Counted from the first letter of the stretch, positions 21,262 through 33,313 are shown. The stretch is DNA of 64,000 nucleotides from Eledone cirrhosa (GCA_964016885.1 OZ024744.1:65849735-65913734); one strand, 5' to 3'. Numbers and translations: made by a program. Notes: generated from the sequence alone by a model not told the origin.

Positions 21262-22204
21262 AAATTCTGTAGTACATCAAATTGCAAGAATACCTCTAAT
21301 TCTATCCAACCTGGATATCTACAAGATTCACTGGAAATCAATTAAGGAAGAAACCTGCAGATTGAACAAGCCTCAGATTCTTTGTATGAGCTATAATGAC
21401 ATAAAACTGAAGCAATCTATGTTAATAATTTTAGCTATAGGCCTTAAACATGTTCCAAATGCATAAAATGGAATAAATGGTAAAACATCTGGAAAGAAGA
21501 AAGACCCCATCTAAGGATGTCACTTATAGAAATTGCAAATAAAATAAAATAAAGTAAAATGAAATATAACAAAATAAAATATAATTTTTCAATGAAAATA
21601 TCGTATAGTAAAGGAAATTATATCTAGAGAAAATGTAAAAACTAACCCTAAAACCTTCTACTACAGACTTATAGAAGAAAGAGTTTTCTGCAGTGCAAAA
21701 TAGAATCACTGTTTGAAAGAAGAGGATTACTTTGCTGCAGATCTTCACAAGCTAAGTGAAACACTCAATAAACAATTCAATTGTATTGACAAACCATATA
21801 ATATCACTATATGACATCGTTACAAAAGCTTTAGAATGAAACTTAGAAGAAGTGAACTGAAGGGAAGAAGGAAAAAAAAAACAAAAAGGAAAAAAAGGTA
21901 AATTTGGTAAAGTAGGAACAGAATTCTCATAGAAATAATTCCATGTCTTATATTTCAGTGTGACAGAAAACTAGTGTTCCTGTCTCATCTTAAAAATATA
22001 CTTCTCCACATCACATCCTGGTTAATACAAAAATACTATGTTGTAATTCACACTACCTCACACCACACCCTGTCATGATGCAGAAAAAGTATTAAAAAAC
22101 TTAATACTCCTGAGTTTTTTTTTTCCCCTCCACGCTAATTAAACCGGATGTATTCTTTGCTATCTACCCTCCTGATATTACTAAAGATGAATATTTATTA
22201 TATC
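21262..22204. other. Unassigned AT-rich sequence
   Basis: No repeat, exon or RNA gene recognised. Contains AAAAT-rich low-complexity stretches near 21540-21590. Confidence 0.5.
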
Positions 22205-22492
22205 TATCATCATCATCATTGTTGTTTAATGTCCGGCTTTCCTGCTAGCAAGGGTTGGGTGGGTCTACATAGACAAAGTCAGCACTGAAGCAGGATTACT
22301 GACCTCCTAAACAGGCCCAGGGTAGGGAGGGGAAGAGAGGTTTGCACTTCACTTACGCACAGTCTTACATGCTATAGAGTGCACAGGAGAGGTTGTTGTA
22401 TCTTTGAAACAACTGCAGCATCCTCCCAACCTTCTGTTTGGCATGATTGGATGCCCTCTCTCTCACCAAGCACTTTACAGCATCTACTGTAT
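22205..22492 (-). repeat. Diverged LINE/SINE tail-like repeat
   Basis: Starts with TCATCATCATCATTGTTGTT and TAATGTCCGGCTTTCCTGCT, like LINE-A or SINE-B tails. The rest of the body differs but retains GGATGCCCTCTCTC and a CACTTTACAGCAT segment. Confidence 0.6.
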
Positions 22493-22507
22493 ATATGTAT
22501 ATATATA

Positions 22508-22668
22508 AAAAGAGTTAGGACCTGACGGCTGAGCTCCGGCCGTTTCGACAGCTAGATCCAAACAGTTTGGATCTAGCCCTCGAAACAGCCGGGGCTCAGC
22601 CGTCAGGGTCCTAACTCTTTTCCTATTACCCACTCTAATACCCTAAGTATTGAGTACTCTGGAGCATT
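22508..22668. repeat. Palindromic element, GC-rich hairpin, copy 1
   Basis: Inverted repeat with arms of about 55 bp centred near 22564 (GATCCAAAC / GTTTGGATC), arms containing CTGACGGCTGAGC and CGTTTCGA. The outer flank CCTATTACCCACTCTAATAC is shared, reverse-complemented, with 58754-58905. Confidence 0.85.
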
Positions 22669-22714
22669 ATGGTACACCTGGCATCTTACCACACCTTCTT
22701 TGTTATACATACAC

Positions 22715-22743
<29 letters not shown>

Positions 22744-22745
<2 letters not shown>

Positions 22746-23502
22746 GGGTCGGATTTATAACAGGATGTATGGGGCATTTGCCTCAAGCCCCCTCTCTCAT
22801 GAGCTGTGGGCCCTACCAGTGGTGGTGAGGCCTAAGTAAGATAGATGTAGCCTAGGACGGCCAAAGGCATGTTCCTGATAGGCTTCACCAGAACTAAACC
22901 TTTAATAAAATGTACTTAATGTCAACCCTGTGGTCAACAAACCAAAATTTCTCTACTTTAGAGACACCAAAACAAGCGTATATGTCTATTTGTGTGTGGA
23001 TGTATTTATAAGATGTATATATATATATTAGATATTAATCTAACAATGAAAATAATAACAAAGTCGAATTATTTTATCTATTCATAGCATTATTTTACTG
23101 ATCTATAGCAGTTATATAATTGTATACTATCAGACATCATATATAGGTTCAATCAAACCGTCTTCTATATGTGTGTATATGTATGTTTGCTTGTGTGTGT
23201 TTTTACGTATATTTAAGAGTGGAAAGTGCACTTAAAATGAAGGTGGTCAGATGTTTTTCCTTTAACATCTGTATGTATAACTTGATAATTCCAATCATAT
23301 TTGCCAAGCCAATTTTGAAATGGAAACTTGGGGCTTTGTTGTGTTTTTTATTTTTCAAAAATGTTCTTTATGTATGAGACCCCGCCCCCACCAACGTAAA
23401 GTGCCTTGGGGCCCTTCCCAAATCTGAAGTGCTCCGTGAAGTGCACTTGGCTCCACAAACTTGAGATGCTCTGGGCATCCCAAACTTCTAAAACTGGCCC
23501 TG
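22744..23502. mobile_element. hAT-like non-autonomous DNA element
   Basis: Ends CAGGGTCGGATTTATAA and, reverse complemented, CAGGGCCAGTTTTAGAA are imperfect inverted repeats of the CAGGGCCGG type seen in hAT elements. GC-rich subterminal sequence near each end resembles each other. No transposase frame. The flanks are TA/CA microsatellite, so an 8-bp duplication cannot be verified. Confidence 0.5.
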
Positions 23503-23599
23503 TACATATATATATATATATATATATATAGGGTATACAGGGTATATATATAGGGTATATATATATATATAGGGTATATAGGGTATATATATAGGGTAT

Positions 23600-25590
23600 A
23601 AGAGAGAAGCTAGACGTCAGGTGTACGTCAGGGAGGCTGAGAGTAGGAGGTTTGTCAATGTTCTGCGTTGGGAAGATCAGAGGCGTGCGGTGTTCCACAT
23701 TGCAAGACAGTGTGTCAGTGCAAATCAGGATGTTGTTGGAGATAAATGTGTCCAGAATGATGCAGGTGTACTTAGTGTCACGAATGACCAGAAAAAGGAG
23801 GCCTGGAAATGTCATTATGAGAGACTGATGAATGTGGAGAACGAATGGGAGAGAGAGAAATTACCCTCAGTAGATCCGACAGAGATTGACGAATATAGGG
23901 TCCAAGAAGCGATTAAGGAAAAGAAAAATAGTAAGGCTGCTGGACCATCGAGGATAGTTGCTGAGATGCTGAAGGCATCAGGGGACGTAGGCACTAAACT
24001 GGTTCCACGCATCATCAATCAGGCTATATATGGTGATGTCATCCCAAAGACTGGTGCAGCAGTATTCTCATAAATTGCTTCAAAGGTAAAGGGGATGCTC
24101 TGGAGAGAAGCAATTATAAGGGTATAAAACTGATGGATCAGGTTATGAAAGTGGCAGAAAGGATATTAGCATAACTAATTAGAGAAAGGGTCAAACTAGA
24201 TGAAATACAGTTTGGTTTTGTGCCTGGAAAGAGTACAACAGATGCCCTCTTCTTGGTGAGACAATTACAAGAGAGGTTCTTAGAGAAAAATAAGCCACTA
24301 TACTTAGCCTTTGTTGACCTAGAGAAGGCCTTTGATAGGGTACCCCGATCTGTCATCTGGTGGTCCCTAAGGAAACTAGGTGTTGAGGAATGGCTTGTGA
24401 GGACAGTGCAAACTTTGTACAGAGGTACTGTCAGTAAAGTCAGGGTAGGAATGGAGTTTAGTGAGGAATTCCAGATACAAGTAGGAGTACATCAAGGTTC
24501 GGTCCTCAGCCCGCTCTTGTTCATTATAGTCCTCCAAGTCATAACAGAGAAGTTTAAGACTGGCTGTCCTTGGGAACTTCTCTATGCTGATGATCTGGTT
24601 CTTATAGCAGAATCAGTAGAGGAGCTAGAGAATAAATTCTGGCTACAGCAGTTGGAAGCAAGAGGACTGAGAGTGGACCTAGCTAAGACAAAAGTGTTGA
24701 TGAGTAGAAAAGAGGATAAAACTTTGATTCCGTCAGGCAAATGACCATGTTCGATATGCAGAAAAGGAACTGGCATAAATTCTATAAAATGCACACAATG
24801 CAGATCCTGGGTACACAAGAGATGTAGTGGGATAGCAGGCAAACTAACAGGTGGGGAGAAATACGTATGCAGTAGATGTACAGGGAAATTAGACAGTAGA
24901 AGTTGCATTGATAGACACATTTTTCAAATGCAGGCGGGTGCTATAGAAGTGGTAGATAGCTCCCGGTACCTAGGAGATCAGATTAGCATGGGAGGGGGGT
25001 GTTCCAAAGCTATAGTATCTAGAATAGGGACGGGTTGAAAGAAGTTTAGGGAGCTGCTTCCTCTGCTGACGAAGAAGGGTTTCTCCCTGCGTTCGAAAGG
25101 CTGGTTATATGATGCCTGTGTGAGGAGCGCGATGCTGCATGGTAGTGAGACATGGGCAGCAACTGCAGAGGATATGCGACGGTTGTAGGGAAATGAGGCA
25201 AGCATGCTCCGTTGGATGTGCAATGTCAATGTGTGTGATCGACCCAGCATAAATGTGTTGAGAGAGAAACTGTGTCTGAGAGAGAAACTGTGTCTGAGAG
25301 GGATAGAATGTAGTGTGTGAGAGAGGAGACTGAGGTGGTATGGACATATGATGCGTATGGAGGATGCCTGATGGGTGAAGAAGTGCCAGGAAATGCCAGC
25401 TGAAGGAAGACGTGGTAGAGGTAGACCACGAAAAACATGGGCAGAGGTAGTGAGAACAGACCTCAGATCGCTGAAGCTCACGGTGGAGATGACGAAGGAC
25501 CGTGACAAGTTGAGAGATGCTGTGCTGAATAAGACCTGTCCCACCCTTGCAAGCAGGGAAAAGCAGACGTAAAATGATGATGATGATGTT
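23600..25590 (+). pseudogene. LINE-A-related retrotransposon, 5'-truncated, RT core retained
   Basis: Plus-strand remnant of about 2 kb. Order: linker before RT (EARRQVYVREAESRRFVNV), RT domain (GIKLMDQVMKVAERILA, FVDLEKAFDRVPRSVIWW motif A, VGVHQGSVLSPLLFIIVL motif B, LLYADDLVLIAES motif C at about 24577-24615), a Cys/His finger (CSICRKG, CTQCRSWVHKRCSG), then the C-terminal region (KGWLYDACVRSAMLHGSETW, GRPRKTWAEVVRTDLRSL). The YADD catalytic pair is intact, but at least seven stops or frameshifts break the frame (for example 24071, 24172, 24742, 25036). Endonuclease is missing. Its 3' end, CACCCTTGCAAGCAGGGAAA then GTAAAATGATGATGATG, is the SINE-B tail. Clade RTE-like is my assignment from the endonuclease and finger of the related copy at 51.3-54.7 kb. 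Confidence 0.9.
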
Positions 25591-25630
25591 AGCTAGGAAA
25601 AAAGATGTTAAATGATGATGATGATGATGA

Positions 25631-26476
25631 TCATCATCATCTTTGTTTAACGCCCATCTTCCACGCTAGTATGGGTTAGACGTGAGTTGTCCCACTTGAG
25701 GCAAGGCTGGTCGGGTTACCATGTCTCGCTCATATAGGACTATCTGGCAGGTTTTCTACGGCTGGATGCCTTTCCTAACACCAACCAAATTTAAAGTGTG
25801 GAACTGGGAACTTTTTACCGTGTTATCTACACAGCCACATTACAGTGTGGAATTTTTTTTTTTTTTGTTGTGACACCTACACAATCTTGATCTCATTATC
25901 TCATTTATTTGGACTGGATGTTGTGGTACCAACTCTACAGAGAGAGGGTGGTGTTGGTGGGAGTGGGAGGATAGGGTAGGGGTAGTGGATTGGAGTGTAT
26001 ATTTGGTTAAGAGGTGCCTACTGACTGTAGGTTTCGCTTTGTACATAGGCAAGGCGGGTCTTCTGTATTACTATGACATTGTCTTAGAGAGGTGCAAGCG
26101 TGTAAGGTCGGAATTTATCAGATCATCCCAGGTTTTTCTGGGCTACCTACTCCGTAACTACCATCAATTTTTATCACCCTGCACTTTTTTATACAGCTGT
26201 CGCCTTTCATGCGCATCACGTGACCATACCAATGTAGTCTTTTCTCAAGTAAACAGCATCTGATCCCTCTTATTCCTAATTTCTCACTTAGTTCATTTAT
26301 GCTTTGCCGTTCACGTATGTTACTATTACACATCCAACGGAGCATGCATGCTTCGTTCCTTTCCAGTCTATGCAGGTCCTCTGCACACAATGCCCAAGTC
26401 CCACTGCCATGTAGCATTACTGTTCGTATGCAGGCATCATACAGCCTGCCTTTCATTTTTAGAGAGAAACCTTTTG
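25631..26476 (-). pseudogene. LINE-A 3' end
   Basis: GAT tail complement at the left, 3' UTR, then minus-strand coding MKGRLYDACIRTVMLHGSGT, RWMCNSNIRERQSINELSEK and RRLHWYGHVMRMKGDSC. It is truncated at about 26476. Confidence 0.88.
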
Positions 26477-26589
26477 TATAAATGCATACTTATAAAAAAA
26501 CTCATAGAAGAGATAACAAAGAACTACAATGAATAGGGGGATGCTGTGCTGGAAAATACTCATCTAAATCCTGCTTGCATAATGGTGAT

Positions 26590-26628
26590 GATGATGGAGA
26601 TGAGGATGATGATGGTATATATATATAA

Positions 26629-26668
<40 letters not shown>

Positions 26669-26935
26669 AGAGAGAGAGAAAAGGTGAAATTGGAAATAGC
26701 AAGGAAAATACATTTAAGGGTTTGTTTTTCTTTTTTTTCCATTCTTTGATTCTTCAAAGTGACATTATTGAAAAAATGAGAGGAACAATTCTTTTAAAAA
26801 AGAGTTTTTGTAAAGTATATAAAGTATAACCGGTTTCGATGTATTAGTAAAATTCATCTTATCAAATGCTGAGTATTACAATTAAAAAGAGTTAATAAGA
26901 ATTAAAAACTAAAAATTTAAGATTTTAAATTAAGT
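26590..26935. repeat. GAT and TA microsatellites plus repeat family F4, copy 1
   Basis: GAT- and TA-rich tract to about 26680. Then F4, sharing with 46241-46480 the blocks GGTTTCGATGTATTAGTAAA, ATTCATCTTATCAAATG, AGTATTACAATTAAAAAG and, in opposite relative orientation, the AAATACATTTAAGGGT block. Confidence 0.7.
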
Positions 26936-27425
26936 GTTGAGGCAAGTTTTTTTTCATCTTCCTTGTTGAGAAAGATACTGGAAAATGAACTCTTGTGTAT
27001 AGAGAGAGAGAGGTGTAGTCATGGTAGCAGCAGCAGCAGCAGTGGTTGTAGGTGTGTTTTTTCACATAGAACAAAGTTGTTTTTAAGGACAAAGGAGATA
27101 TTCTGTAAATATGTGTGTGTATCTCAATTGTGTTCTCATGGACAGGTCAAGAGTTTAGATGGGGGTGGCAAAGAGTGGAATGGTAAGCTAGAGACAAATT
27201 CTATGGGATTGACAGCAGTAAGGTTGTAAAAGAAATTTTATTTTTGGAATATGGTTTTAGAGAGTGTGAGTGTGCACATGTGAGAGTGTATATATAAAAA
27301 ATACACACATGTGCGAATGTGTGTGTGTGCTTCAGCCTGTCTGTCACAGGTCCCTTTGAGGCAGGAAATTAAAGAAAACAGAGCAAAGCATCAGTGGTGG
27401 TTTTCAATCAGGAATTTTTGGAAAT
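26936..27425. other. Unassigned sequence
   Basis: AG-rich and GT-rich patches, including (GCA)4 at 27029-27040. No feature recognised. Confidence 0.5.
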
Positions 27426-27429
27426 ATAT

Positions 27430-27620
27430 ATATATATATGTAAAAGGTAAACAGAAATAACAACACAATCGGTACAGTATATGGAAGGAATATATTAGGT
27501 TAATGCTTGATATAGCAGGAAGAGGGTCTTAACGTTTCGGATGCTAGTCCTTCATCAGAAGAAAGAATGAGAAATAAGATAGATTGAGGGGACGGACGGG
27601 ATGGAATTGGAAAAAATGTC
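27430..27620 (-). repeat. Short repeat with hammerhead-like core
   Basis: On the minus strand 27558 to 27535 reads CTGATGA, AGGACTAGCATCC, GAAAC in that order. This is the order of hammerhead ribozyme conserved nucleotides with a short hairpin between. Stem pairing is weak (GG/CC with a bulged A), so activity is doubtful. Confidence 0.5.
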
Positions 27621-27639
27621 TTTATATATATATATTTAT

Positions 27640-27765
27640 TATAAGAACAGATTGATTAAAGTTTAAGTAAAGAATCCCTGCTTTCACCCTTAATGAGACC
27701 TTCTGAAACTATATATAATCCTTATTGAGCCCTCTTCAGATTTTAGTCTTCATATTTATTATTAC
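27640..27765. repeat. Repeat family G, copy 2
   Basis: AACAGATTGATTAAAGTTTA, CTGCTTTCACCCTTAATGAG and CTCTTCAGATTTTAGTCTTC, matching 17612-17775 with one flank inverted. Confidence 0.7.
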
Positions 27766-27768
27766 TAT

Positions 27769-28452
27769 CATCATCATCATCATCTTCGTTTAACGTCCAT
27801 CTTCCATGCTAGCCTGGGTTAGACGGGAGTTGTCCCGCTTGAGGCAAGGTTGGTCGGGTGACCATGTCTTGCTCATATAGGACTATCTGGCAGGTTTTCT
27901 ACGGCTGGATGCCCTTCCTAACACCAACTATATTTACAGTGTGCAACTGGGAACTTTTTACCGTGTTACCTACACGACCACATTACAGCGTGGACTCTGT
28001 GTTTTTTGTCGTGACACCTACATGATCTCGATCTCATTTATTTGGACTGGATGTTGTGGTACCAACTTTACAGAGAGAAAGTGGTGTTGGTGGGAGTGAG
28101 AGGATAGGGTAGGGGTAGTGGATTGGAGTGTATTTTTGGTTAAGGGGTGCCTTATGACTGTAGGTTTCATTTTGTTCATAGGCAAGGCGGGTCTTCTGTA
28201 CTACTGCGTAGCGCCAAAGATCTCGGTCCAGTGACATTGTCTTAGAGAGGTGCAAGTGTGTAAGGTCGGAATTTATCAGATCGTTCCAGGTTTTCTGGGT
28301 CTACCTACTCCGTAACTACCATCAATTTTGATCGCCCTGCACTTTTTTATACAGCTGTCATCTTCCATGCGCATCACGTGACCATACCAATGTAGTCTTC
28401 TCATAAGTAAACATCTGATCCCTCTTATTCCTAATTTCTCACTTAGTTCATT
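27769..28452 (-). pseudogene. LINE-A 3' end
   Basis: GAT tail complement, 3' UTR, then minus-strand coding LHLSKTMSLDRDLWRYAVVQ and RLHWYGHVMRMEDDSCIKKC. It ends at INELSEKLG where TA repeats begin. Confidence 0.88.
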
Positions 28453-28462
28453 TATATATATA

Positions 28463-28680
28463 TATTTAATGTATAATAAACAATACAATATAATTACCTC
28501 GTTCATCAGACAAGGCAATTAGACGAACGAATGTGGACGTTTCTTGTATCCGTCTTATTCGAGAAACCTCTGGTAATGAGGTAATTATATTGTATTGTTT
28601 ATTATACATTAAATATTTAGCTCTGTAACTTACGTAGAGCACTCTTCATTCCTCTGACTTTTTCAACGAAAACTTCAACA
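28463..28680. repeat. Foldback family F3, copy 1
   Basis: Inverted repeat with arms of about 38 bp (AATGTATAATAAACAATACA at 28467 and its complement near 28598). A TAGCTCTGTAACTTACGTAG and GAGCACTCTTC extension follows on the right. Same family at 40672-40868 and 48041-48200. Confidence 0.8.
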
Positions 28681-28703
28681 CCTATATATATATATATATA
28701 TAT

Positions 28704-29038
28704 ATCATCATCATCACTTTACGTCCGCTTTTCCCTGTTTGCAAGGGTGGGACGAGAACTGATTCTGGCTTGATTTCTACAGCTGGATGCCCTTCCTAAC
28801 ACCAACCTCATTTACAGTGAGTGCTGGGTGCTTTTTTGCCATGGCACCTCCACAACCACTTTGTAGTAGAATGATAGGGACCCCAGTCCCTATCATCTCA
28901 TTTCTACAGCTGAGTAAACTGGAGCAATGTGAAATAAAGTGTCTTGCTCAAGGAAACAACACATCACCCGGTTGAGAATTGAACTCACAACCTTTCGATT
29001 GCAAGGCCAATGCTCTAACCACTAAGCCATGTGCCTCC
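28704..29038 (-). repeat. SINE-B, complete
   Basis: Reverse-strand copy from TCATCATCATCACTTTACGT to CTAAGCCATGTGCCTCCA, with all head and tail blocks. Confidence 0.92.
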
Positions 29039-29054
29039 ATTATATAGAGAATGA

Positions 29055-29125
29055 TGCATCGGCCAGGAAACGAACCCGGATCGCACATGTGGGAAGCGTG
29101 CATTCTACCATTGAACAACCGATGC
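29055..29125 (-). tRNA. tRNA-Gly(CCC), gene or recent pseudogene
   Basis: The minus-strand sequence folds as a tRNA. The 7-bp acceptor is GCATCGG with CCGATGC, discriminator A. The D arm is GTTC-AATGGTA-GAAT. The anticodon arm is CACGC-TTCCCAC-ATGTG, anticodon CCC. The T arm is CCGGG-TTCGTTT-CCTGG. The overall sequence is close to eukaryotic tRNA-Gly. The pair closing the anticodon loop is C-A, with a G-T next to it. No T4 terminator follows directly. Both weaken the case for a functional gene. It sits beside a SINE-B end but is not part of that SINE. Confidence 0.65.
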
Positions 29126-29154
29126 TATATGTATATATTTATTTATTTATATGT

Positions 29155-29185
<31 letters not shown>

Positions 29186-29378
29186 AATTGTAATGTCTTA
29201 CTGCCTGATGGCTAACCTCTTACCATTTTAACAATGGTCTCGCTAGTCAGAACTAGCAACTCCCAATCTATCTATATATGTATATGTATTTAAATAAATA
29301 TATATATATGTCTGTGTGTGTGTATTTATATATATGTGCGTATATATATATATGTATATGTTTATATATATATATATC

Positions 29379-29722
29379 GTGGAGGCACATGGCTTAGCTG
29401 TTAGAGCATTGGCCTTGCAATCGAAAGGTTGTGAGTTCAATTCTCAGACCGGGTGATGTGTTGTTTCCTTGAGCAAGACACTTTATTTTTTCACGTTGCT
29501 CCAGTTTACTCAGGTGTAGAAATGAGATGATAGGGACTGGGATCCCTATCATTCCACTGCAAAGTGGTCGTGGAGGTGCCACGTCAAAAAAGCACCCAGC
29601 ACTCACTGTAAATGAGGTTGGTGTTAGGAAGGGCATCCAGCTGTAGAAATCAAGCCAGAATCAGTTCCCGTCCCACCCTTGCAAGCAGGGAAAAGTGGAC
29701 TAAAATGAAATGAAATGAAAAA
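29379..29722 (+). repeat. SINE-B, complete
   Basis: Plus-strand copy from TGGAGGCACATGGCTTAG to the GGACTAAAATGAAATGAAAT tail, where the usual GAT tail is replaced by GAAAT repeats. Confidence 0.92.
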
Positions 29723-30000
29723 TGATATATATATATATAAACATATACATATATATATATGTTTATATATGTTTATATATATATATATATATATGTTTAT
29801 ATATATATATATATATATATATAGGGAAAAAGTGGACGTAAAATGAAATGATAATGATGATGATATATATATATATATATGTTTATATATATATATATAT
29901 ATATAAACATATACATATATAAACATATATATATATATATATATATGCATCTGTTTATATTTATATATATATATATGTGTGTGTGTATAAATACATATAT
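29723..30000. repeat. (TA)n microsatellite with SINE tail scraps
   Basis: TA-rich with repeated TATGTTTATATA, plus GGGAAAAAGTGGACGTAAAA at 29822-29842, a further SINE-B tail scrap. Confidence 0.85.
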
Positions 30001-30864
30001 GTACAAATAAGAAATACTCTGCAACAAAAAACGTGGAATATGTATATTTATATATTTATTATAAGCTGAAATTATTCGTTCATCATAACAAGATGAGAAA
30101 ATCCTCCCATTTCCGACTCTTATGCAATGAAGGTTTGTTAACGAGTAACTGGCTGGATATATTTTGGGGGGAATTTATATATATATAGACGATTTTTCCC
30201 TGTACAAATTAGATTGGTTGGCAGAAAGAATGTGACAGTTGGGCTGAACATGAATTGTAATTGACTGTGGCACCATAAAGAATATTGTATGGAATTAGGA
30301 AATTAAACAAAGCAATTACAAAAGATGGTAAAGATGGGTAACTCGATATGACTCGAGGGCAATATTTAACTGTCAATATTTATTAATTTGCATTCTTGTA
30401 AATAAATACTCACACAAACAAATACTAATATGTTGATGTGTGTTCATACAAGTATGCAGAAATATGTAAAAACCAGGAAAGGGTGTTGTTAATTTAAAGA
30501 CACGAAAATAAGAACTAAATAAATGCTAATGCAATAATGGTAATAGAAAATAAATAAATTTGAATGTAAAGTATAAAGTATATGTATAAACAGAATGAAG
30601 CCATACAAGTAAGGTAGCAAGATCATGAAATGTCTTCCCATAGGCAGTTTCAGCTGCCTTAAGAAATGCTTCTGTTGATGGGAACAGTGTGAGATTGGTT
30701 CAAGGCTGGTTTAATTTATTACAATTCAGGGTTAAAATATTATACTTCTTGGATAAAGAAAACATTCATCAATGATGGCCATCACTATAAGGTTGTAATT
30801 TTGACAATTAACCCATTGATTTAGAGATTCTATATGTATCTCTCCTGTTCATAATTTTCATGGA
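30001..30864. other. Unassigned AT-rich sequence
   Basis: No recognised repeat, exon or RNA gene. Confidence 0.5.
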
Positions 30865-31720
30865 CAGGATTGACTTGCGGAGCTGGGTTGCAAGGAGTGT
30901 TAAGACAGGCAGGTGGTGTGGGGATTAGCTGGTAGTCTGCTGGAATTTGCAGATGACATGGTATTACTTAACTTCTCAGAAGGTGATCCCTGACATGTAC
31001 TTGATAGGTTTGCTGCTGAATGTCCAATTGTCAGAATGAAAATCAGTGCTGCAAAGACTGAGACACATGTTCTCTAAAGGAAATCTGTGCAGTTCGAGTT
31101 CCACTAAAGCAGGTGAAGTTCAGGTATTGCGGTGCCATTTTCATGAGTGATGGAAGGCAGGAGGCTAAATTAAGTGCAATAATTGCAGGAGCTGGTGCAT
31201 TACTGCATCAGCTTCAGCACTTAGTAATGAGAAGGGAGGAAGGTATAAAAGCCAAAATCACTATCTTTAATTCAATATTTGTGCCAACCCTTAACTATTG
31301 TCATGAATCTTGGGTAATGACCAAACAAATATGATTGCAAATACAAGAGGCCAAAATGGGTTACCTCTGAAAGGTCTTTGGACTAACATTACTTGATAGA
31401 GTGCATAGCGCAATGATCAGGGAGTCACTCCAGGTAGAGTTGCTACTACTCAGAATTGAAAGATCACAGTTCAAGTACTATAGATATGTGGTCAGAATGT
31501 TGCAGGAAAGAATTACTGGACAGATTTTACTGGCAAAAACCAACTGACAGGAGATCCAGAGGTAAACCCTGAGCAAGATGGTTAAATAACAACCATCAGC
31601 TCAGGCTGGTCTCACTTGGGGGCCTAGTTGAATCAGTTGGAGACAGTTGCTTCTGGCAGGAACCACTGGAAGGTGTGCTTGGAGACTTTTCCCCCCACAT
31701 CCTCCCAGGAATAAGTGGGC
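30865..31720 (+). pseudogene. LINE-D remnant (RT end to C-terminus)
   Basis: Decayed plus-strand non-LTR retrotransposon. The RT motif C survives as LLEFADDMVLL at about 30938-30970. Then come FRYCGAIFMSDGRQEAKLSA, IKAKITIFNSIFVPTLNYCH, SLQVELLLLRIERSQFKYYR and RITGQILLAKTN. Stops and frameshifts are frequent. It ends in WAKKKFSL-type sequence near 31735. The same family is at 3478-3640 and 56540-56960. Confidence 0.82.
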
Positions 31721-32036
31721 AAAGAAGAAATTTTCCCTATATTTCATCAACAATCTACTAATTTTTTTGTATGGTATTCTATGGAAGAGAGTTGTAGAAT
31801 TAACTCATTCTTTGTTTGTTCTTGGTTAGATTTGTTTTATTTTGTGTTGTATTGTGTAATGTAATGTTCAGGAACGGCTTCTTCTGTGTGCATTCCACAT
31901 GCCCAAGCAGTCAGAAAAGTGTGTCACAAAGTTTACAAACATTCATTCATATATGCATATAAATTTGTATATTGTATTAGTCATCTAGTTTATTCAGTCA
32001 CTTGAAAGCTTGTGTTTTGTTATTGTGTTTGGTTTA
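31721..32036. other. Unassigned AT-rich sequence
   Basis: TTTGTTTTA-rich, no feature recognised. Confidence 0.5.
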
Positions 32037-32160
<124 letters not shown>

Positions 32161-32309
32161 TATATATTGTAATATATTATTTATGCCCGCTTATAATACG
32201 GTGTAATTCATGTTACATTCCCTGTTTGAAGCGTTTTCTTTTTTGAGAACATTTTCATCTATTCTATAGTCACAGTGCATTTGGTTCCTTCACATACTTT
32301 TTTTTTACT

Positions 32310-32353
32310 TGTTGCTTTCTTTCTTTCTCTTTCTCTCTCTCTTTTTCTTTTCT

Positions 32354-32401
<48 letters not shown>

Positions 32402-32775
32402 TTAGTTTTTTTAATAGTATTTTTTCTTTTGTTTCTTTCTCTCTTTGTTACTTTTATTTTTTTTAGTATTTTTTCCTTCCGTTTTTCTTTTTTATTCTAC
32501 TGTACTGTTTGTTGTGTGTGTTTAATTTACTGTGTAGAATTTGTTTTAGTATTGTTCTTCAGTTTGGTCTTACTAAATTATTCCTTATATCTCTTATTGA
32601 CTCACGTTTGTATTTATTCTATTATTTTCATTGAAAAACTGTTTCCTTTTATGCAGGAAAATCTAAAAGGTTCCTCTGTGTGTATGTGCAAGTGTCAGTG
32701 TGTGTGTGTGTGTGTGTCTGCGAGTGTCCGTGTGTGAGGGTGTCCGTGTCTGCGAGTGTGTGCGAGTGTCCGTGT

Positions 32776-32814
<39 letters not shown>

Positions 32815-33060
32815 TGTATGTCTGTGTGTGTGTGTGTCTATGTGTGTGTGTCTGCGAGTGTCCGTGTGTGAGAGTGTCCGTGCGTGTGTGTGTCTGTATG
32901 TCTGTGTGTGTGTGTGTGTGTGTGTCTGCGAGTGTCCGTGTGTGTGTGTGTGTGTGTCTGTGTGTGTGTGTCTATGTGTGTGTAGAGGGGGGGGGAGTGT
33001 GTGGGCAGGTTGGTTGAGGTGTGGTGTGGTGTGGATTGCTTTGGCTGACGTTTAATATCC
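32310..33060. repeat. CT, T-rich and GT microsatellites
   Basis: (CT)n at 32325-32400, T-rich to 32640, then (GT)n with CCGTGTGTGAG interruptions at 32690-33000. Confidence 0.88.
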
Positions 33061-33177
33061 GAGTGGACATTCAGTGTCTACATGCATGCATACGTATGTA
33101 CGTAATACATACATACATATATACATGCATACATACATACATACACACACACACATACATTATATATACATGTATGT

Positions 33178-33217
<40 letters not shown>

Positions 33218-33313
33218 GGTAAAATCCTGACCTAGCTTTACAACCACTCTGCATCTCTCCATGCATTGAGCACACCATGATTAGTGGTCTCCCTGGTCTC
33301 AGCACCACAGACG

